Source of the DNA: DATEOR01 sp046733475
Lineage (GTDB): Bacteria > Actinomycetota > Thermoleophilia > Gaiellales > Gaiellaceae
Assembly: GCA_046733475.1 (NCBI GenBank)
Contig: JBKPPF010000009.1
Span: 1 to 64,000, forward strand
Reading direction: 5' to 3'
Length of the DNA stretch: 64,000 bases
Shown piece by piece: positions 24,139 through 34,641 of the stretch. The notes under the pieces are model-generated. The model made no database searches. It was not told the origin of the DNA and saw only the letters and a program-made list of their open reading frames with translations. Positions within the stretch are counted from its first letter, which is position 1; each line of letters begins with the position of its first letter. A program made the position numbers and the translations under genes.

Positions 24139-25377
24139 ATGGCTGAACCTCCTGTCCGCCGCAACACGATCCTCCTCTCCGCGTCCCTGGCCGCGAACTC
24201 CGCGATGCTCCAGCTCTCGGCTGCGGTTGCGACGCTGACCGTCGTCCTCGTCGTCGGCGTCCGGAGCCTTGTCGGGCTCGGGCCCGCGATCGTGCTTGGA
24301 ACGGGAGCGCTCTCCTCACTTCCCGCCGGACGGGCGATGGACCGTTTCGGGCGGGTGCCGGTCCTTGTCACGGGCTTTGCCCTCGGGATCGCGGGCGGCA
24401 TCCTCGCCGCTGTCGGCGCCGAGTTCGACCTCGCGGTCCCGGTGCTCGTCGGGCTGGTCTTCGTGGGCGCCGCGAGCGCGACTGCGCTCCTCGCGCGAAC
24501 CGCCGCGGGTGACATGTACCCGCCGAGCCGCCGGGCACGCGGGATCTCGTTCGTCCTCTTCGGCGCCGTCTTCGGCGCCATCCTCGGCCCAACCGTCTTC
24601 AGCCCGCTCCTCGCCGGCAAGGACCTCGACGCAGACGCGCTCGTGCTCCCGTGGCTCGCCGCATCCGCGTTCATGGTTCTCGGCCTCGTGCTCGTCGCCT
24701 CCGTGCGGCCCGACCCCAGCAAGATCGCAAAGATGCTCGCCGGTCCCGAGCACGCCAACGAGCCCGCGGAGAACCCCGCCGTGTTCTCCATCATCCTCCG
24801 CCGACCGGGCGTTCTCCCGTCCATGGTCGCCGCCATGGCGAGCTTTTCGACGATGGTCGGGATCATGACCCTGACCGGTGTTGTCGTCGTCGACCGTCGC
24901 CATCCCGCCGCCGACGTCTTCCCGATCATCGGGGCGCACGTCGTTGGCATGTACGCCCTCGTCATCGTCGTCGGCGACCTGATCGACCGGATCGGGAGGA
25001 CGCGCGCACTCGTCGGCGGCCTCGGGCTCATGGCGGTCTCGGCGATCAGCCTCATCTGGTTCACGAGCGTGGCCGAGATCGCGTTCACGCTCTTCGCGCT
25101 CGGGCTCGGTTGGAGCTTTTCGTTCGTCGCGGCGACGGCCCAGCTCGCCGACTGCACGAGCCCGGTCGAGCGCGGCAAGGTTCTCGGCCTGAACGACCTC
25201 CTCTCGGGCCTCACGGGCGCTGCGCTCGTCCTCATCGGGGGCTTCGCCCTCGACGCGGTCGGCGTCGCCGCCCTCGCGCTCGGCGGGCTCGCGATCGCGC
25301 TCGCCCCGGCGGGCTGGATCGTCCGCTATTCGCTGCGCGTTCGGGCAGCCGAGCTCGCGCCGTCCGCGCTGGACTGA
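24139..25377 (+). CDS. Major facilitator superfamily transporter
   Basis: A 412-residue, 12-helix MFS protein. The loop-2 motif GRAMDRFGRVPVL and the second-half DLIDRIGRTRALVGG are both present. TAAGDMYPPSRRARGISFVLFGAVFGAILGP matches the helix-4/5 region of bacterial efflux-type MFS proteins. The substrate is unknown. It is separated by 54 nt from rplM, whose own promoter and leader lie in that gap. Confidence 0.85.
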   Translation: MAEPPVRRNTILLSASLAANSAMLQLSAAVATLTVVLVVGVRSLVGLGPAIVLGTGALSSLPAGRAMDRFGRVPVLVTGFALGIAGGILAAVGAEFDLAVPVLVGLVFVGAASATALLARTAAGDMYPPSRRARGISFVLFGAVFGAILGPTVFSPLLAGKDLDADALVLPWLAASAFMVLGLVLVASVRPDPSKIAKMLAGPEHANEPAENPAVFSIILRRPGVLPSMVAAMASFSTMVGIMTLTGVVVVDRRHPAADVFPIIGAHVVGMYALVIVVGDLIDRIGRTRALVGGLGLMAVSAISLIWFTSVAEIAFTLFALGLGWSFSFVAATAQLADCTSPVERGKVLGLNDLLSGLTGAALVLIGGFALDAVGVAALALGGLAIALAPAGWIVRYSLRVRAAELAPSALD

Positions 25378-25384
25378 CGGCTGG

Positions 25385-25424
25385 TACAATCGGCCCTCGG
25401 CGGACGCCCGGTCCGCCGATTTTT
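25385..25424 (+). promoter_or_regulatory. rplM promoter and leader hairpin with U-run
   Basis: TACAAT at 25385-25390 is a good -10 box. The transcript would then begin with a 9-bp stem (TCGGCGGAC at 25397-25405, complement at 25411-25419) followed by TTTTT at 25420-25424, eight bases before the rplM start. It looks like an intrinsic terminator inside a ribosomal-protein leader, which suggests attenuation. Alternatively it terminates the upstream MFS transcript. Confidence 0.65.
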
Positions 25425-25431
25425 CTGCGTG

Positions 25432-25863
25432 ATGAAGACCTACAGCGCCAAAGCGAGCGAGATCGAGCGGCAGTGGTACGTCGTCGACGCGGAGGGCCAG
25501 ACCCTCGGCCGGCTGGCGACCCGGATCGCTGACACCTTGCGCGGCAAGCGCAAGGCCGAGTTCACCCATCACGTGGACACGGGCGACTTCGTCGTCGTCG
25601 TGAACGCCGAGAAGATCGCCGTCACCGGCAACAAGCGCGAGGCGAAGATCTACTACCGCCACTCCGGCTATCCGGGCGGGCTTCGCAGCCGAACACTGGC
25701 CGAGCAGCTCGACCGGCGACCGACCGAGGTCATCCGCGCTGCGGTGAAGGGGATGCTTCCCCGCAATCGCCTCGCCCGGCAGCAGCTCACGAAGCTGAAG
25801 GTGTATGCCGGCCCCGAGCATCCGCATAGCGCCCAGAACCCGCAACCCCTTCCCGAGTCGTGA
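25432..25863 (+). CDS. rplM: 50S ribosomal protein L13
   Basis: A 143-residue L13: MKTYSAKASEIERQWYVVDA, LGRLATRIADTLRGK, the central KIYYRHSGYPGG and the final KLKVYAGPEHPHSAQNPQPL are all canonical. ATG 25432 is chosen over the preceding in-frame GTG because L13 begins MKTY. It overlaps rpsI by 4 nt (GTGA), the universal rplM-rpsI pairing. Confidence 0.97.
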   Translation: MKTYSAKASEIERQWYVVDAEGQTLGRLATRIADTLRGKRKAEFTHHVDTGDFVVVVNAEKIAVTGNKREAKIYYRHSGYPGGLRSRTLAEQLDRRPTEVIRAAVKGMLPRNRLARQQLTKLKVYAGPEHPHSAQNPQPLPES

Positions 25864-26255
25864 GCCAGATCGCGCAATACCACGGGACCGGCAAGCGGAA
25901 GACATCCGTGGCGCGCGTCATTCTGCGCCCGGGCGACGGGTCGACCTGGATCAACGGGCGGACGATCGAGGAGTACTTCCCGCGGCAGGTCCTGCAGGCG
26001 CTCGCAACTGCGCCGTTCCGCGTCGCTGGGGTCGAGGGCAAGTTCGACCTCCGCGCACGGCTGCACGGCGGCGGCCCCACCGGCCAGGCGGGCGCGCTCC
26101 GACACGGCATCGCAAGGGCTCTCGTCGAGGCCGACCCCGAGCTGCGCACCGTCCTCAAGCGCGAGGGCTTCCTGACGCGCGACGCGCGCGTGGTCGAGCG
26201 CAAGAAGGCCGGTCTGCACAAGGCGCGCAAGGCGCCGCAGTTCTCGAAGCGCTAG
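25860..26255 (+). CDS. rpsI: 30S ribosomal protein S9
   Basis: A 131-residue S9 from GTG 25860. It shows YHGTGKRKTSVARVILRPGDG at the start and the C-terminal TRDARVVERKKAGLHKARKAPQFSKR, whose final K-R tail reaches the ribosomal P site in all S9 proteins. It is translationally coupled to rplM and followed 3 nt later by glmM. Confidence 0.97.
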   Translation: MSQIAQYHGTGKRKTSVARVILRPGDGSTWINGRTIEEYFPRQVLQALATAPFRVAGVEGKFDLRARLHGGGPTGQAGALRHGIARALVEADPELRTVLKREGFLTRDARVVERKKAGLHKARKAPQFSKR

Positions 26256-26258
26256 ACC

Positions 26259-27527
26259 TTGCCGCGACGGTACTTCGGGACCGACGGGGTCCGGGGGGTG
26301 GTCGGCGAGGAGCTGACTGCCGAGTTCGTCGAGTGCCTCGGCGCCGCCTACGCGCGCTGGAGCGGCGGCGAGTCCGTGCTCGTCGGGCGGGACACGCGCG
26401 CTTCCGGGCCCGAGTTCGAGCGCGCCCTCGAAGCGGGCCTCGCCGCCGGCGGGTCGCGCGCGGTTCGTGGTGGGATCCTTCCGACGCCCGCCATCGCGCT
26501 CCTCGCCGAGGAGTCTGGTGCGGTCATCTCGGCCTCCCACAACCCGCCGGAGTACAACGGCGTCAAGTTCTTCCGTGGCGGCTGGAAGCTCGAGGACGAC
26601 GAGGAAGCGGCGATCGAAGGTTTGCTGGACTCGCCTGACGACCCGGGCTCCGAGCCTCCCGCTCCCGCGCAGGCGTCTCCACACGACTACGCGGAGCGCT
26701 ACGTCGCGCTCGTCTGCGAGCGCTTCGGTGTGCCCCTGGAGGGTCTCAGGGTCGCCGTCGACTGTGCGAACGGCGCGATGTCCGAAGTGGCCCCGCGGGC
26801 GCTCAGAAGGCTCGGTGCGTATGTTGTCACGATAGGAAACAAACCGGACGGCACGAACATCAACGCCGGCTGCGGTGCGACCGATCTGGGCCTTCTCTCG
26901 GAGACGGTGCGGGGCGGCGAGTTCGATCTCGGCGTGGCGTTCGACGGCGATGGAGACCGCATGCTGGCGGTGGACGCGGGCGGGGAGGAGCTGGACGGCG
27001 ATGAGATCATTGCCATCGTCGCGCTTCACCTCGGCGTCGGACTCGTCGCCGTCACGGAGATGACGAACCTCGGTTTCCACCGGCTCATGGAGGAGCGCGG
27101 GGTCCGCGTTCTCACGACGCCTGTCGGCGACCGCTACGTCCTCGAGGCGCTTCGCCGGGAGGGCGGGAAGCTGGGCGGCGAGCAGTCCGGCCACATCATG
27201 TACCTCGAAGGGCATACGACCGGGGACGGGCTGGTCGGCGCCCTCCTTCTCGGCCGGGCGCTCCGGGAGAGCGGGCGCAGCCTTCGCGACCTCGCCTCCC
27301 AGATGCGAAGGCTGCCGCAGGCGAGGGCCGACGTCGCAGTGCGTTCGAAGCAGCTTCCGGCGTCTCTCCGGGGCGAGATCGAGGGCCTCGCTATCGGCGG
27401 GCGCGTCGTGGTTCGCCCGTCGGGGACGGAGCCTGTCGTCCGCGTCCTCGTCGAGGCCGAAACCGAGGAAGCCGCGGAAAGCCTCTGTGGTAGGATCGCG
27501 ACTCTCGTCTCGCGAGAGCTCGGCTGA
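26259..27527 (+). CDS. glmM: Phosphoglucosamine mutase
   Basis: A 422-residue enzyme interconverting glucosamine-6-P and glucosamine-1-P on the way to UDP-GlcNAc. The N-terminal RYFGTDGVRGVVGE, the phosphoserine loop SASHNPPEYNG (S93), the metal loop AFDGDGDRM and the C-terminal VRPSGTEPVVRV are present. It uses a TTG start 3 nt after rpsI. It is slightly shorter than the usual 445 residues. glmS, which supplies its substrate, follows after a structured 107-bp gap. Confidence 0.95.
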   Translation: MPRRYFGTDGVRGVVGEELTAEFVECLGAAYARWSGGESVLVGRDTRASGPEFERALEAGLAAGGSRAVRGGILPTPAIALLAEESGAVISASHNPPEYNGVKFFRGGWKLEDDEEAAIEGLLDSPDDPGSEPPAPAQASPHDYAERYVALVCERFGVPLEGLRVAVDCANGAMSEVAPRALRRLGAYVVTIGNKPDGTNINAGCGATDLGLLSETVRGGEFDLGVAFDGDGDRMLAVDAGGEELDGDEIIAIVALHLGVGLVAVTEMTNLGFHRLMEERGVRVLTTPVGDRYVLEALRREGGKLGGEQSGHIMYLEGHTTGDGLVGALLLGRALRESGRSLRDLASQMRRLPQARADVAVRSKQLPASLRGEIEGLAIGGRVVVRPSGTEPVVRVLVEAETEEAAESLCGRIATLVSRELG

Positions 27528-27528
27528 A

Positions 27529-27598
27529 GCCGGGCGTTTTCGTCTTCAGGCGGATTTTTCAGGAAACAGAGACGCCGAGAGGCGCTGAAAAGCCCGGC
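27529..27598 (+). ncRNA. Candidate structured leader RNA upstream of glmS
   Basis: The right arm CTGAAAAGCCCGGC (27585-27598) pairs with two separate left segments, GCCGGGC (27529-27535) and TTTTCAG (27556-27562). Inside lies CGCC-GAGA-GGCG (27573-27584), a hairpin with a GNRA-type tetraloop. The result is a nested, bulged structure 36 nt before the glmS start. It could regulate glmS, for example in response to an amino sugar. The sequence does not obviously match the glmS ribozyme core. Confidence 0.45.
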
Positions 27599-27634
27599 GG
27601 ACGACGAGTCGACGCTCGAAGAAAGAGGTTCCAG

Positions 27635-29461
<1,827 letters not shown>

Positions 29462-29551
29462 GCCAGGTCTGCCCGGGGCCACCGCGAGCCTCCCTCCGGC
29501 TTCGACGCTAGCGCCTCCCTGCGCGCGTGTCTGGAGGCGTTCGCGCCGACG

Positions 29552-29944
29552 TCAATCGTCGTCGGGCGCCTGCCTCAGGCGCTTCGTCGTGCCGCGGCGC
29601 TTCTTCTCGTCGAGACGCCGCTCGCGGGCCGAGGTCGTCGGCTTCGTCGGCCGGCGCTTCCGTTCGACGTGCAGTCCTGCTCGGATCGCCGCCGCGAGGC
29701 GCTCGAGGGCAAGCTCGCGGTTTCGCGTTCGGCTCCGCTCGTCCTGTGCGACCGCCCTGACCACCGGGCCGACTCGTCGTCGCAACCGCGTCTTCTGCGC
29801 GTCCGAGAGTGTCTCGGAAGCGTCCACGTCGAAAACCGCTTCGACCCGCGTTTCCGTCTTCTGCGCGTGCTGGCCGCCCGGCCCGCTCGAGCGCGAGTAG
29901 CGGAAGCCGATCTCCTCCACGGGGATCGCCAGCCGGCTCTGCAC
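29552..29944 (-). CDS. arfB: ArfB-like peptidyl-tRNA hydrolase (RF-1 domain protein)
   Basis: A 130-residue protein from GTG 29944. The GGQ loop (RYSRSSGPGGQHAQKTETRVEAVFDV) catalyses peptidyl-tRNA hydrolysis. The basic tail (RKRRPTKPTTSARERRLDEKKRRGTTKRLR) is the ArfB/YaeJ feature that enters the empty mRNA channel to rescue stalled ribosomes. Longer readings of the frame start inside the divergent HAD gene and are not preferred. Nineteen base pairs separate it from that gene. Confidence 0.9.
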   Translation of the reverse strand: MQSRLAIPVEEIGFRYSRSSGPGGQHAQKTETRVEAVFDVDASETLSDAQKTRLRRRVGPVVRAVAQDERSRTRNRELALERLAAAIRAGLHVERKRRPTKPTTSARERRLDEKKRRGTTKRLRQAPDDD

Positions 29945-29963
29945 CTGAATAAACTCGCGTGCG

Positions 29964-30740
29964 ATGACCGCGATTCTGCTGGACATCGACGGTGTCCTGC
30001 ACGTTTCGGGCGAAGCGGTGCCCGGCGGGCCCGAGGCCGTGCGGGCTCTCCGGGAAGGGGGCCATCGCCTTCGTTTCGTCACGAACAACACCACGCGGGC
30101 CCGCAGCGTCCTCGCGGGCGAGCTCCAGTCCATCGGCTTCGACCTCGAGAGCGAGGACGTCTCCACGACTCCACTCGCGGCGGGAAAGCTGCTGCAGGGG
30201 AAGCGCGTGCTGGCGCTGGTCATGAGCTCGATCCGTGACGACCTCGCGGAGTACGTCGAGCTCGTGGAGGACGGCGCCGACGCGGTGCTCCTCGGCGGCG
30301 CGGACGAGAGCGAGGAGACGGCTGAGGTCTTCTCCTACGACCGGCTCAACCAGGCTTATGCCGAGCTTCGCGAGGGCGCGCGCCTCGTGTGCCTGCACAA
30401 GAACAAGTGGTGGCAGACGAGCCGGGGCCCGCTCCTCGACTCGGGCGCGTTCGTCGCCGGGCTCGAGTACGCGGCGGGCGTCGAGGCCGAAGTCGTCGGC
30501 AAGCCGACCGCGGCGTACTTCCAGGCGGCGCTGGCCGAAGTCGAGGCGACTCCCGCCGATGCGGTCATGGTGGGGGACGACGTCGAGGCGGACATCGGCG
30601 GCGCCAAGGCGATCGGCATGCGCGGCGTCCTCGTCCGCACCGGCAAGTTCAGGCCTGCGGCGCTCAAGGGGGCGGAACCCCAGCCCGACGCGGTCGTGGA
30701 CTCGATCACCGACCTACCGGCCTACCTCAGCGGCGCGTGA
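29964..30740 (+). CDS. HAD-superfamily hydrolase, subclass IIA (NagD/HDHD2-like)
   Basis: A 258-residue phosphatase. It has the motif I ILLDIDGVLHV with nucleophile and acid Asp, motif II FVTNNTTRA, a cap region, the Lys of VVGKPTAAYF and the acidic motif MVGDDVEADIGGAKAIGM. Such enzymes dephosphorylate nucleotides or sugar phosphates; the exact substrate is unknown. It overlaps acpS by 4 nt (GTGA) and heads a tightly coupled run to the CCA-adding enzyme. Confidence 0.9.
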   Translation: MTAILLDIDGVLHVSGEAVPGGPEAVRALREGGHRLRFVTNNTTRARSVLAGELQSIGFDLESEDVSTTPLAAGKLLQGKRVLALVMSSIRDDLAEYVELVEDGADAVLLGGADESEETAEVFSYDRLNQAYAELREGARLVCLHKNKWWQTSRGPLLDSGAFVAGLEYAAGVEAEVVGKPTAAYFQAALAEVEATPADAVMVGDDVEADIGGAKAIGMRGVLVRTGKFRPAALKGAEPQPDAVVDSITDLPAYLSGA

Positions 30741-31111
30741 AGGTCGGCCTCGACCTCATCGAGATCGGGCGCATCCGTCGCACGCTCGAGCGCTACCCGT
30801 CCTTCCGCGACCGCGTCTTCACCGAGGCGGAGCGCGAGTACTGCGACTCGCGGCCGAACCCGCCACAGCACTACGCCGCCCGCTTCGCCGGCAAGGAGGC
30901 GGTCGGGAAGGCGCTCGGCTTCGGAGTGGCGCGGGCCTTCGCCTGGCAGGACGTCGAGATCTCCGGCCGGCCGAAGCCGGGGGTGAGACTCTCGGGCCGG
31001 GTGGCCGACTGGGCGCGGCGCAACGAGGCGGGCGAGCTCGACCTCTCGATGACCCACTCGCGCGAACTGGCCGCAGCGGTGTGTGTTGTCCGCGACGTCG
31101 ATGTGGACTGA
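30737..31111 (+). CDS. acpS: Holo-[acyl-carrier-protein] synthase
   Basis: A 124-residue enzyme that moves 4'-phosphopantetheine from CoA to acyl carrier protein. VGLDLIEIGRIRRTLERY holds the Mg2+ Asp, and the helix HYAARFAGKEAVGKALGFG is the AcpS signature. The C-terminal segment ELDLSMTHSRELAAAVCVV is normal. It starts in a 4-nt overlap with the HAD gene and overlaps nnr by 11 nt. Confidence 0.95.
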   Translation: MKVGLDLIEIGRIRRTLERYPSFRDRVFTEAEREYCDSRPNPPQHYAARFAGKEAVGKALGFGVARAFAWQDVEISGRPKPGVRLSGRVADWARRNEAGELDLSMTHSRELAAAVCVVRDVDVD

Positions 31112-32573
31112 GCCGCTATACACCGCGGAGGAGATGCGGGCCGCCGAGGAAGCCCACGACGGCCCGATGATCGACCTCATGGAGCGAGCCGGGAGCGCGG
31201 CGGCAGAGGCCGTGCTCCGCCGCCACCCGGATGCGCGGAGCGTGGCGGTCTGGTGCGGGACGGGTTCCAACGGGGGGGATGGACTGGTCGTCGCGCGCAA
31301 GCTCCACGAAGCCGGCAAGACTGTCGAAATCGTGCTCGCGGGGCCTGAGGAGAAGGTTGCCGGCGACGCCGGTGAGAACCTCGAACGCGCACGAAAGCTG
31401 AAGATCCCGCTCGTCGGGCCGGGTGGCGGCGACGTGGCCGTGGACGCGCTGTTCGGCACCGGCTTCTCGGGCGAGCCGCGCGACGATGCCGCGCGCATGA
31501 TCGAGGAGCTCAACGGCCTCGGCGTCCCGATCCTCTCTGTGGACGTGCCGAGCGGAGCCGATGCGTCGACGGGCCAGGTCGCGGGCGCGGCGGTTAAGGC
31601 CGAGGCGACGGTCACCTTCCACGGACGGAAGGTTGGACTCGTGGTTGCGCCCGGCCGGTTCCACGCGGGCGAGGTCGAGGTGGCCGATATCGGGCTCCAA
31701 CCCGGTCGGACGCGGCACGAGCACGTCACCGCGCAAATCCTCGGTGAGGTCCCGCGCCGCGGGCCCGGAGACAACAAGTACACGGCCGGCTCCGTGCTCG
31801 TCGTGGGCGGCTCGACGGGGAAGACCGGCGCTGCGTGCCTGACTGCCGAGGCCGCCCTCCGGGCGGGGGCGGGGATCGTGACGGTCTGCGTGCCCGCGTC
31901 GCTGAATCTCGTCTTCGAGCAGCGGCTGCTCGAGGTGATGAGTACGCCGTGCGCGGACGAGGACGGGGTCATGACCATGGACGCGGCCGACGCCATCCTC
32001 GAGGCGGCAGAGAAGGCCACGGCCGTCGCGATCGGGCCCGGACTCGGGCGGACGGACACCATCCGCGCTCTGATCGGCTACCTCCTCGATCGGCTCGACA
32101 AGCCGATCGTCCTCGATGCCGACGGTCTGTGGGCCGTCGCGGCCCACCTCGACTGGATCTTCTCACGCGATGCGCCCACGGTACTTACGCCGCACGCCGG
32201 CGAGCTCGCCCGCTTGCTCGGGCAGGACTCGAGCGCCGTGTCGGCCCGCCGGCTCAACGCGGTCCAGACGGGTGCCGACGACGTGGGCGCGGTCGTCCTC
32301 CTCAAGGGCGCGGACACGCTGGTCGCGTCGCCGGGCAGGGGGGTTCTCGTCTGCGACCTCGGCAACCCGGGGCTCGCGACGGCCGGCACGGGAGACGTTC
32401 TCACCGGGATCGTGGCCGCGTTCCTGTCGAAGGGCATGGGCGCGAAGGTGGGCGCGGCGGCGGCAGCGGCCGCGGGTGGGGAGGCCGCCCGGCTCGCGGG
32501 CGAGGCCCACGGGACCGCCGGGATGATCGCGAGCGACGTCGTCGAGGCTCTTTCGCCGGCGCTCTCCCGCTAA
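31101..32573 (+). CDS. nnr: Bifunctional NAD(P)H-hydrate epimerase / ADP-dependent NAD(P)H-hydrate dehydratase
   Basis: A 490-residue repair enzyme that restores damaged, hydrated NAD(P)H. The N-terminal YjeF-type epimerase domain (1-210) has YTAEEMRAAEEAHDGPMIDLMERAG and the loop CGTGSNGGDGLVVARKL. The C-terminal dehydratase domain (about 215-485) has NKYTAGSVLVVGGSTGKTGA, AIGPGLGR and the catalytic NPGLATAGTGDVLTGIVAA. ATG 31101 is used, in an 11-nt overlap with acpS; the acpS-nnr-alr order is common in bacteria. Confidence 0.95.
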   Translation: MWTEPLYTAEEMRAAEEAHDGPMIDLMERAGSAAAEAVLRRHPDARSVAVWCGTGSNGGDGLVVARKLHEAGKTVEIVLAGPEEKVAGDAGENLERARKLKIPLVGPGGGDVAVDALFGTGFSGEPRDDAARMIEELNGLGVPILSVDVPSGADASTGQVAGAAVKAEATVTFHGRKVGLVVAPGRFHAGEVEVADIGLQPGRTRHEHVTAQILGEVPRRGPGDNKYTAGSVLVVGGSTGKTGAACLTAEAALRAGAGIVTVCVPASLNLVFEQRLLEVMSTPCADEDGVMTMDAADAILEAAEKATAVAIGPGLGRTDTIRALIGYLLDRLDKPIVLDADGLWAVAAHLDWIFSRDAPTVLTPHAGELARLLGQDSSAVSARRLNAVQTGADDVGAVVLLKGADTLVASPGRGVLVCDLGNPGLATAGTGDVLTGIVAAFLSKGMGAKVGAAAAAAAGGEAARLAGEAHGTAGMIASDVVEALSPALSR

Positions 32574-32585
32574 CCTCGCCCTCCG

Positions 32586-33614
32586 ATGAGCCGGTCCGAG
32601 ATCACGATCGACCTCGGCGCGCTGCGCCGGAACGCGGCAACGCTCGTGGACGCCGCTGGCGGCGCCGAGCTCTGGGCCGTGGTCAAGGCGGATGCCTACG
32701 GCCACGGCGCCCCGGACTGCGCCCGCGCCGCGCTCGAAGGTGGCGCGCGGGCCCTCTGCGCGGCGACGGCTCAGGAAGGAGCGGCGCTCCGCGCCGAGCT
32801 CCCAGATGCGCGCATCCTCGTCCTGAGCCCGCTCGCGGAGCCGGAGGAGCACGTGGCACGGGAGGCTGGCCTCGAGGTCGCCGTCTCCACGCCCCAGCTT
32901 CCCGAGGGCCTCACCGTCCACGTCAAGGTGGACACCGGCATGGGCCGGTTCGGCATGTCTCCCGAGGAGGCCGCGCAGGTCGATGCCGGCCGCGTCGCCG
33001 GGGTCATGAGCCATCTCGCCACCGCCGAGGCGGACGATGCGGCGTTCGCCCGCGCTCAGCTCGACGTATTCGCCGCCGTCGCCGAGCGCTTCCCCGGCGC
33101 GACTCGGCACATCGCGAACAGCGCGGCCACGCTCTCCATTCCCGAGGCGCGCCTCGACGCCGTCCGCTGCGGCGTCGCGCTCTACGGGCTCTCCCCGTTC
33201 GGACGCGATCCGGGGGAGCACGCCCTGGAGCCGGTCCTGTCGTGGCGGAGCTATGTCGCCCAGGCCAAGGTCCTGCGAAGCGGCGACAGCACCGGCTACG
33301 GGCGCCGCTTCGTCGCCGGGGAAGAGACCCGCATCGGCCTCGTCCCGGTCGGCTACGGGGACGGCTTCCGCCGAGGGCTGACGGGAACCGAAGTGGTCGT
33401 GGCGGGCACGCGCCGCCGCGTTCTCGGGACCGTTTCGATGGACTCGTTCGCGGTCGAGCTCGGCGACGAGCGGGCGGGCGCGCCCGTGACCCTCGTCGGC
33501 GAGGGCCTTCTCGTCGAAGAGCACGCGCGCCATGCGGGCACGATCAACTACGAGATCACGACCGGCATGGTCTCCGACCCGCGCCGGGCGGAAAGGCGGG
33601 TGGTCGATGGATAG
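32586..33614 (+). CDS. alr: Alanine racemase
   Basis: A 342-residue PLP enzyme making D-alanine for peptidoglycan. The PLP lysine is K34 in AVVKADAYGHG. VKVDTGMGRFG, VRCGVALYG and the catalytic-tyrosine region DSTGYGRRF and the C-terminal GTVSMDSFAVEL are present. It is somewhat shorter than the usual 360-380 residues because loops in the barrel are trimmed. Its end overlaps the CCA-adding enzyme by 8 nt. Confidence 0.95.
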   Translation: MSRSEITIDLGALRRNAATLVDAAGGAELWAVVKADAYGHGAPDCARAALEGGARALCAATAQEGAALRAELPDARILVLSPLAEPEEHVAREAGLEVAVSTPQLPEGLTVHVKVDTGMGRFGMSPEEAAQVDAGRVAGVMSHLATAEADDAAFARAQLDVFAAVAERFPGATRHIANSAATLSIPEARLDAVRCGVALYGLSPFGRDPGEHALEPVLSWRSYVAQAKVLRSGDSTGYGRRFVAGEETRIGLVPVGYGDGFRRGLTGTEVVVAGTRRRVLGTVSMDSFAVELGDERAGAPVTLVGEGLLVEEHARHAGTINYEITTGMVSDPRRAERRVVDG

Positions 33615-34641
33615 CCGCATCCGCACGGCGGTCGCAGGGGTCGAGGCCTACCTCGTGGGAGGCGCGGTGCGCGACGAACTCCTCGGCAGGCAGGTCGTGG
33701 ACGTCGATGTCGCAACTCCCGATCCCGAAGTCGCCGCGCGCATCTACGTAGGTCTTTCGAAGGGCGCGGTCTTCCCGCTCTCCGAGAAGCACGGCGCCTG
33801 GCGGGTCGCCTTCAAAGACGGCACGACAGTCGACTTCACGCCTCTCGACGGCACGATCGAGGACGACCTCGGCACCCGTGACTTCACGATCAACGCGATT
33901 GCGCGACCGGTGGCCGGAGGCGACTACGTCGACCCGCTCGGAGGGCGGGCAGACCTCGAATCGCGGACTCTGCGCGCCGTCTCCGAGTCGGTCTTCGAGG
34001 ACGATCCGCTGCGGCTTCTTCGGGCCGTGCGTCTCGAGGACGAGCTCGGCTTCGCGCTGGACGAGGCCACGGAGGAGCTCGTGCGCCGGCACGCGGGCCT
34101 CGTCGGCGACCCGGCGGGGGAGCGAATCGTCGGCGAGCTCGAACGCCTTTCTCCTGCAGGGTTCGAGCGCGCGGACGCGCTCGGGCTCCTTGCGCCGCTC
34201 GGCGGGAGCCTAGAGCGGTTCGGCGCGATGGACGTCGCCGATACGCCCGGCTATCTGCTCGTCGTCGTCTTCGGGAAGAACATCGAGCGCTATCCGGTCT
34301 CGAATGAGGTCAAGCGGCTCGCGCGCACGCTGCTTCGGGCGGAGCGGCCCGAGGATGATTCGGCCCGCGCCATCCACCGGTTCCGCCGCGCGACCGAGCC
34401 GTGGGCGTTGACCGCGCTCGCCTTCCTCGGCGCCCACGATCTCTACGGAGCCGTGCAGGCGGCCAGAGTGGCGGAACCGAAGGAGCCGCTTCTGCGCGGG
34501 GACGAGCTCGGGGTCCCGCCGGGGCCGGAGATCGGGCGCCTGCTCGACCTCGTCGCCGAGGAACGCGCCGCCGGCGTGATCTCCACCCGCGAAGAAGCGC
34601 TTCAGCTCGTGGAGCGCGAACGGGCTAGCGGCGCCACTTGA
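33607..34641 (+). CDS. CCA tRNA nucleotidyltransferase / poly(A) polymerase-family protein
   Basis: A 344-residue class-II nucleotidyltransferase. It has LVGGAVRDELLG (16-27) followed by metal-binding D32 and D34 (VVDVDVA), then TVDFTPLDG, LGTRDFTINAIA and the neck motif FEDDPLRLLRAVRLEDELGFALD. These are the standard family A-C motifs. It probably adds or repairs the 3'-CCA of tRNAs, which fits the absence of an encoded CCA in the tRNA-Pro of this window. It lacks an HD domain. It converges on the redoxin gene with a 17-nt overlap. Confidence 0.9.
   Translation: MDSRIRTAVAGVEAYLVGGAVRDELLGRQVVDVDVATPDPEVAARIYVGLSKGAVFPLSEKHGAWRVAFKDGTTVDFTPLDGTIEDDLGTRDFTINAIARPVAGGDYVDPLGGRADLESRTLRAVSESVFEDDPLRLLRAVRLEDELGFALDEATEELVRRHAGLVGDPAGERIVGELERLSPAGFERADALGLLAPLGGSLERFGAMDVADTPGYLLVVVFGKNIERYPVSNEVKRLARTLLRAERPEDDSARAIHRFRRATEPWALTALAFLGAHDLYGAVQAARVAEPKEPLLRGDELGVPPGPEIGRLLDLVAEERAAGVISTREEALQLVERERASGAT

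Noticed and set aside
24316..25905. A 529-codon minus-strand frame opposite the MFS and rplM genes
   Set aside because: Composition is typical of an antisense shadow and it crosses the rplM promoter and terminator-like hairpin.
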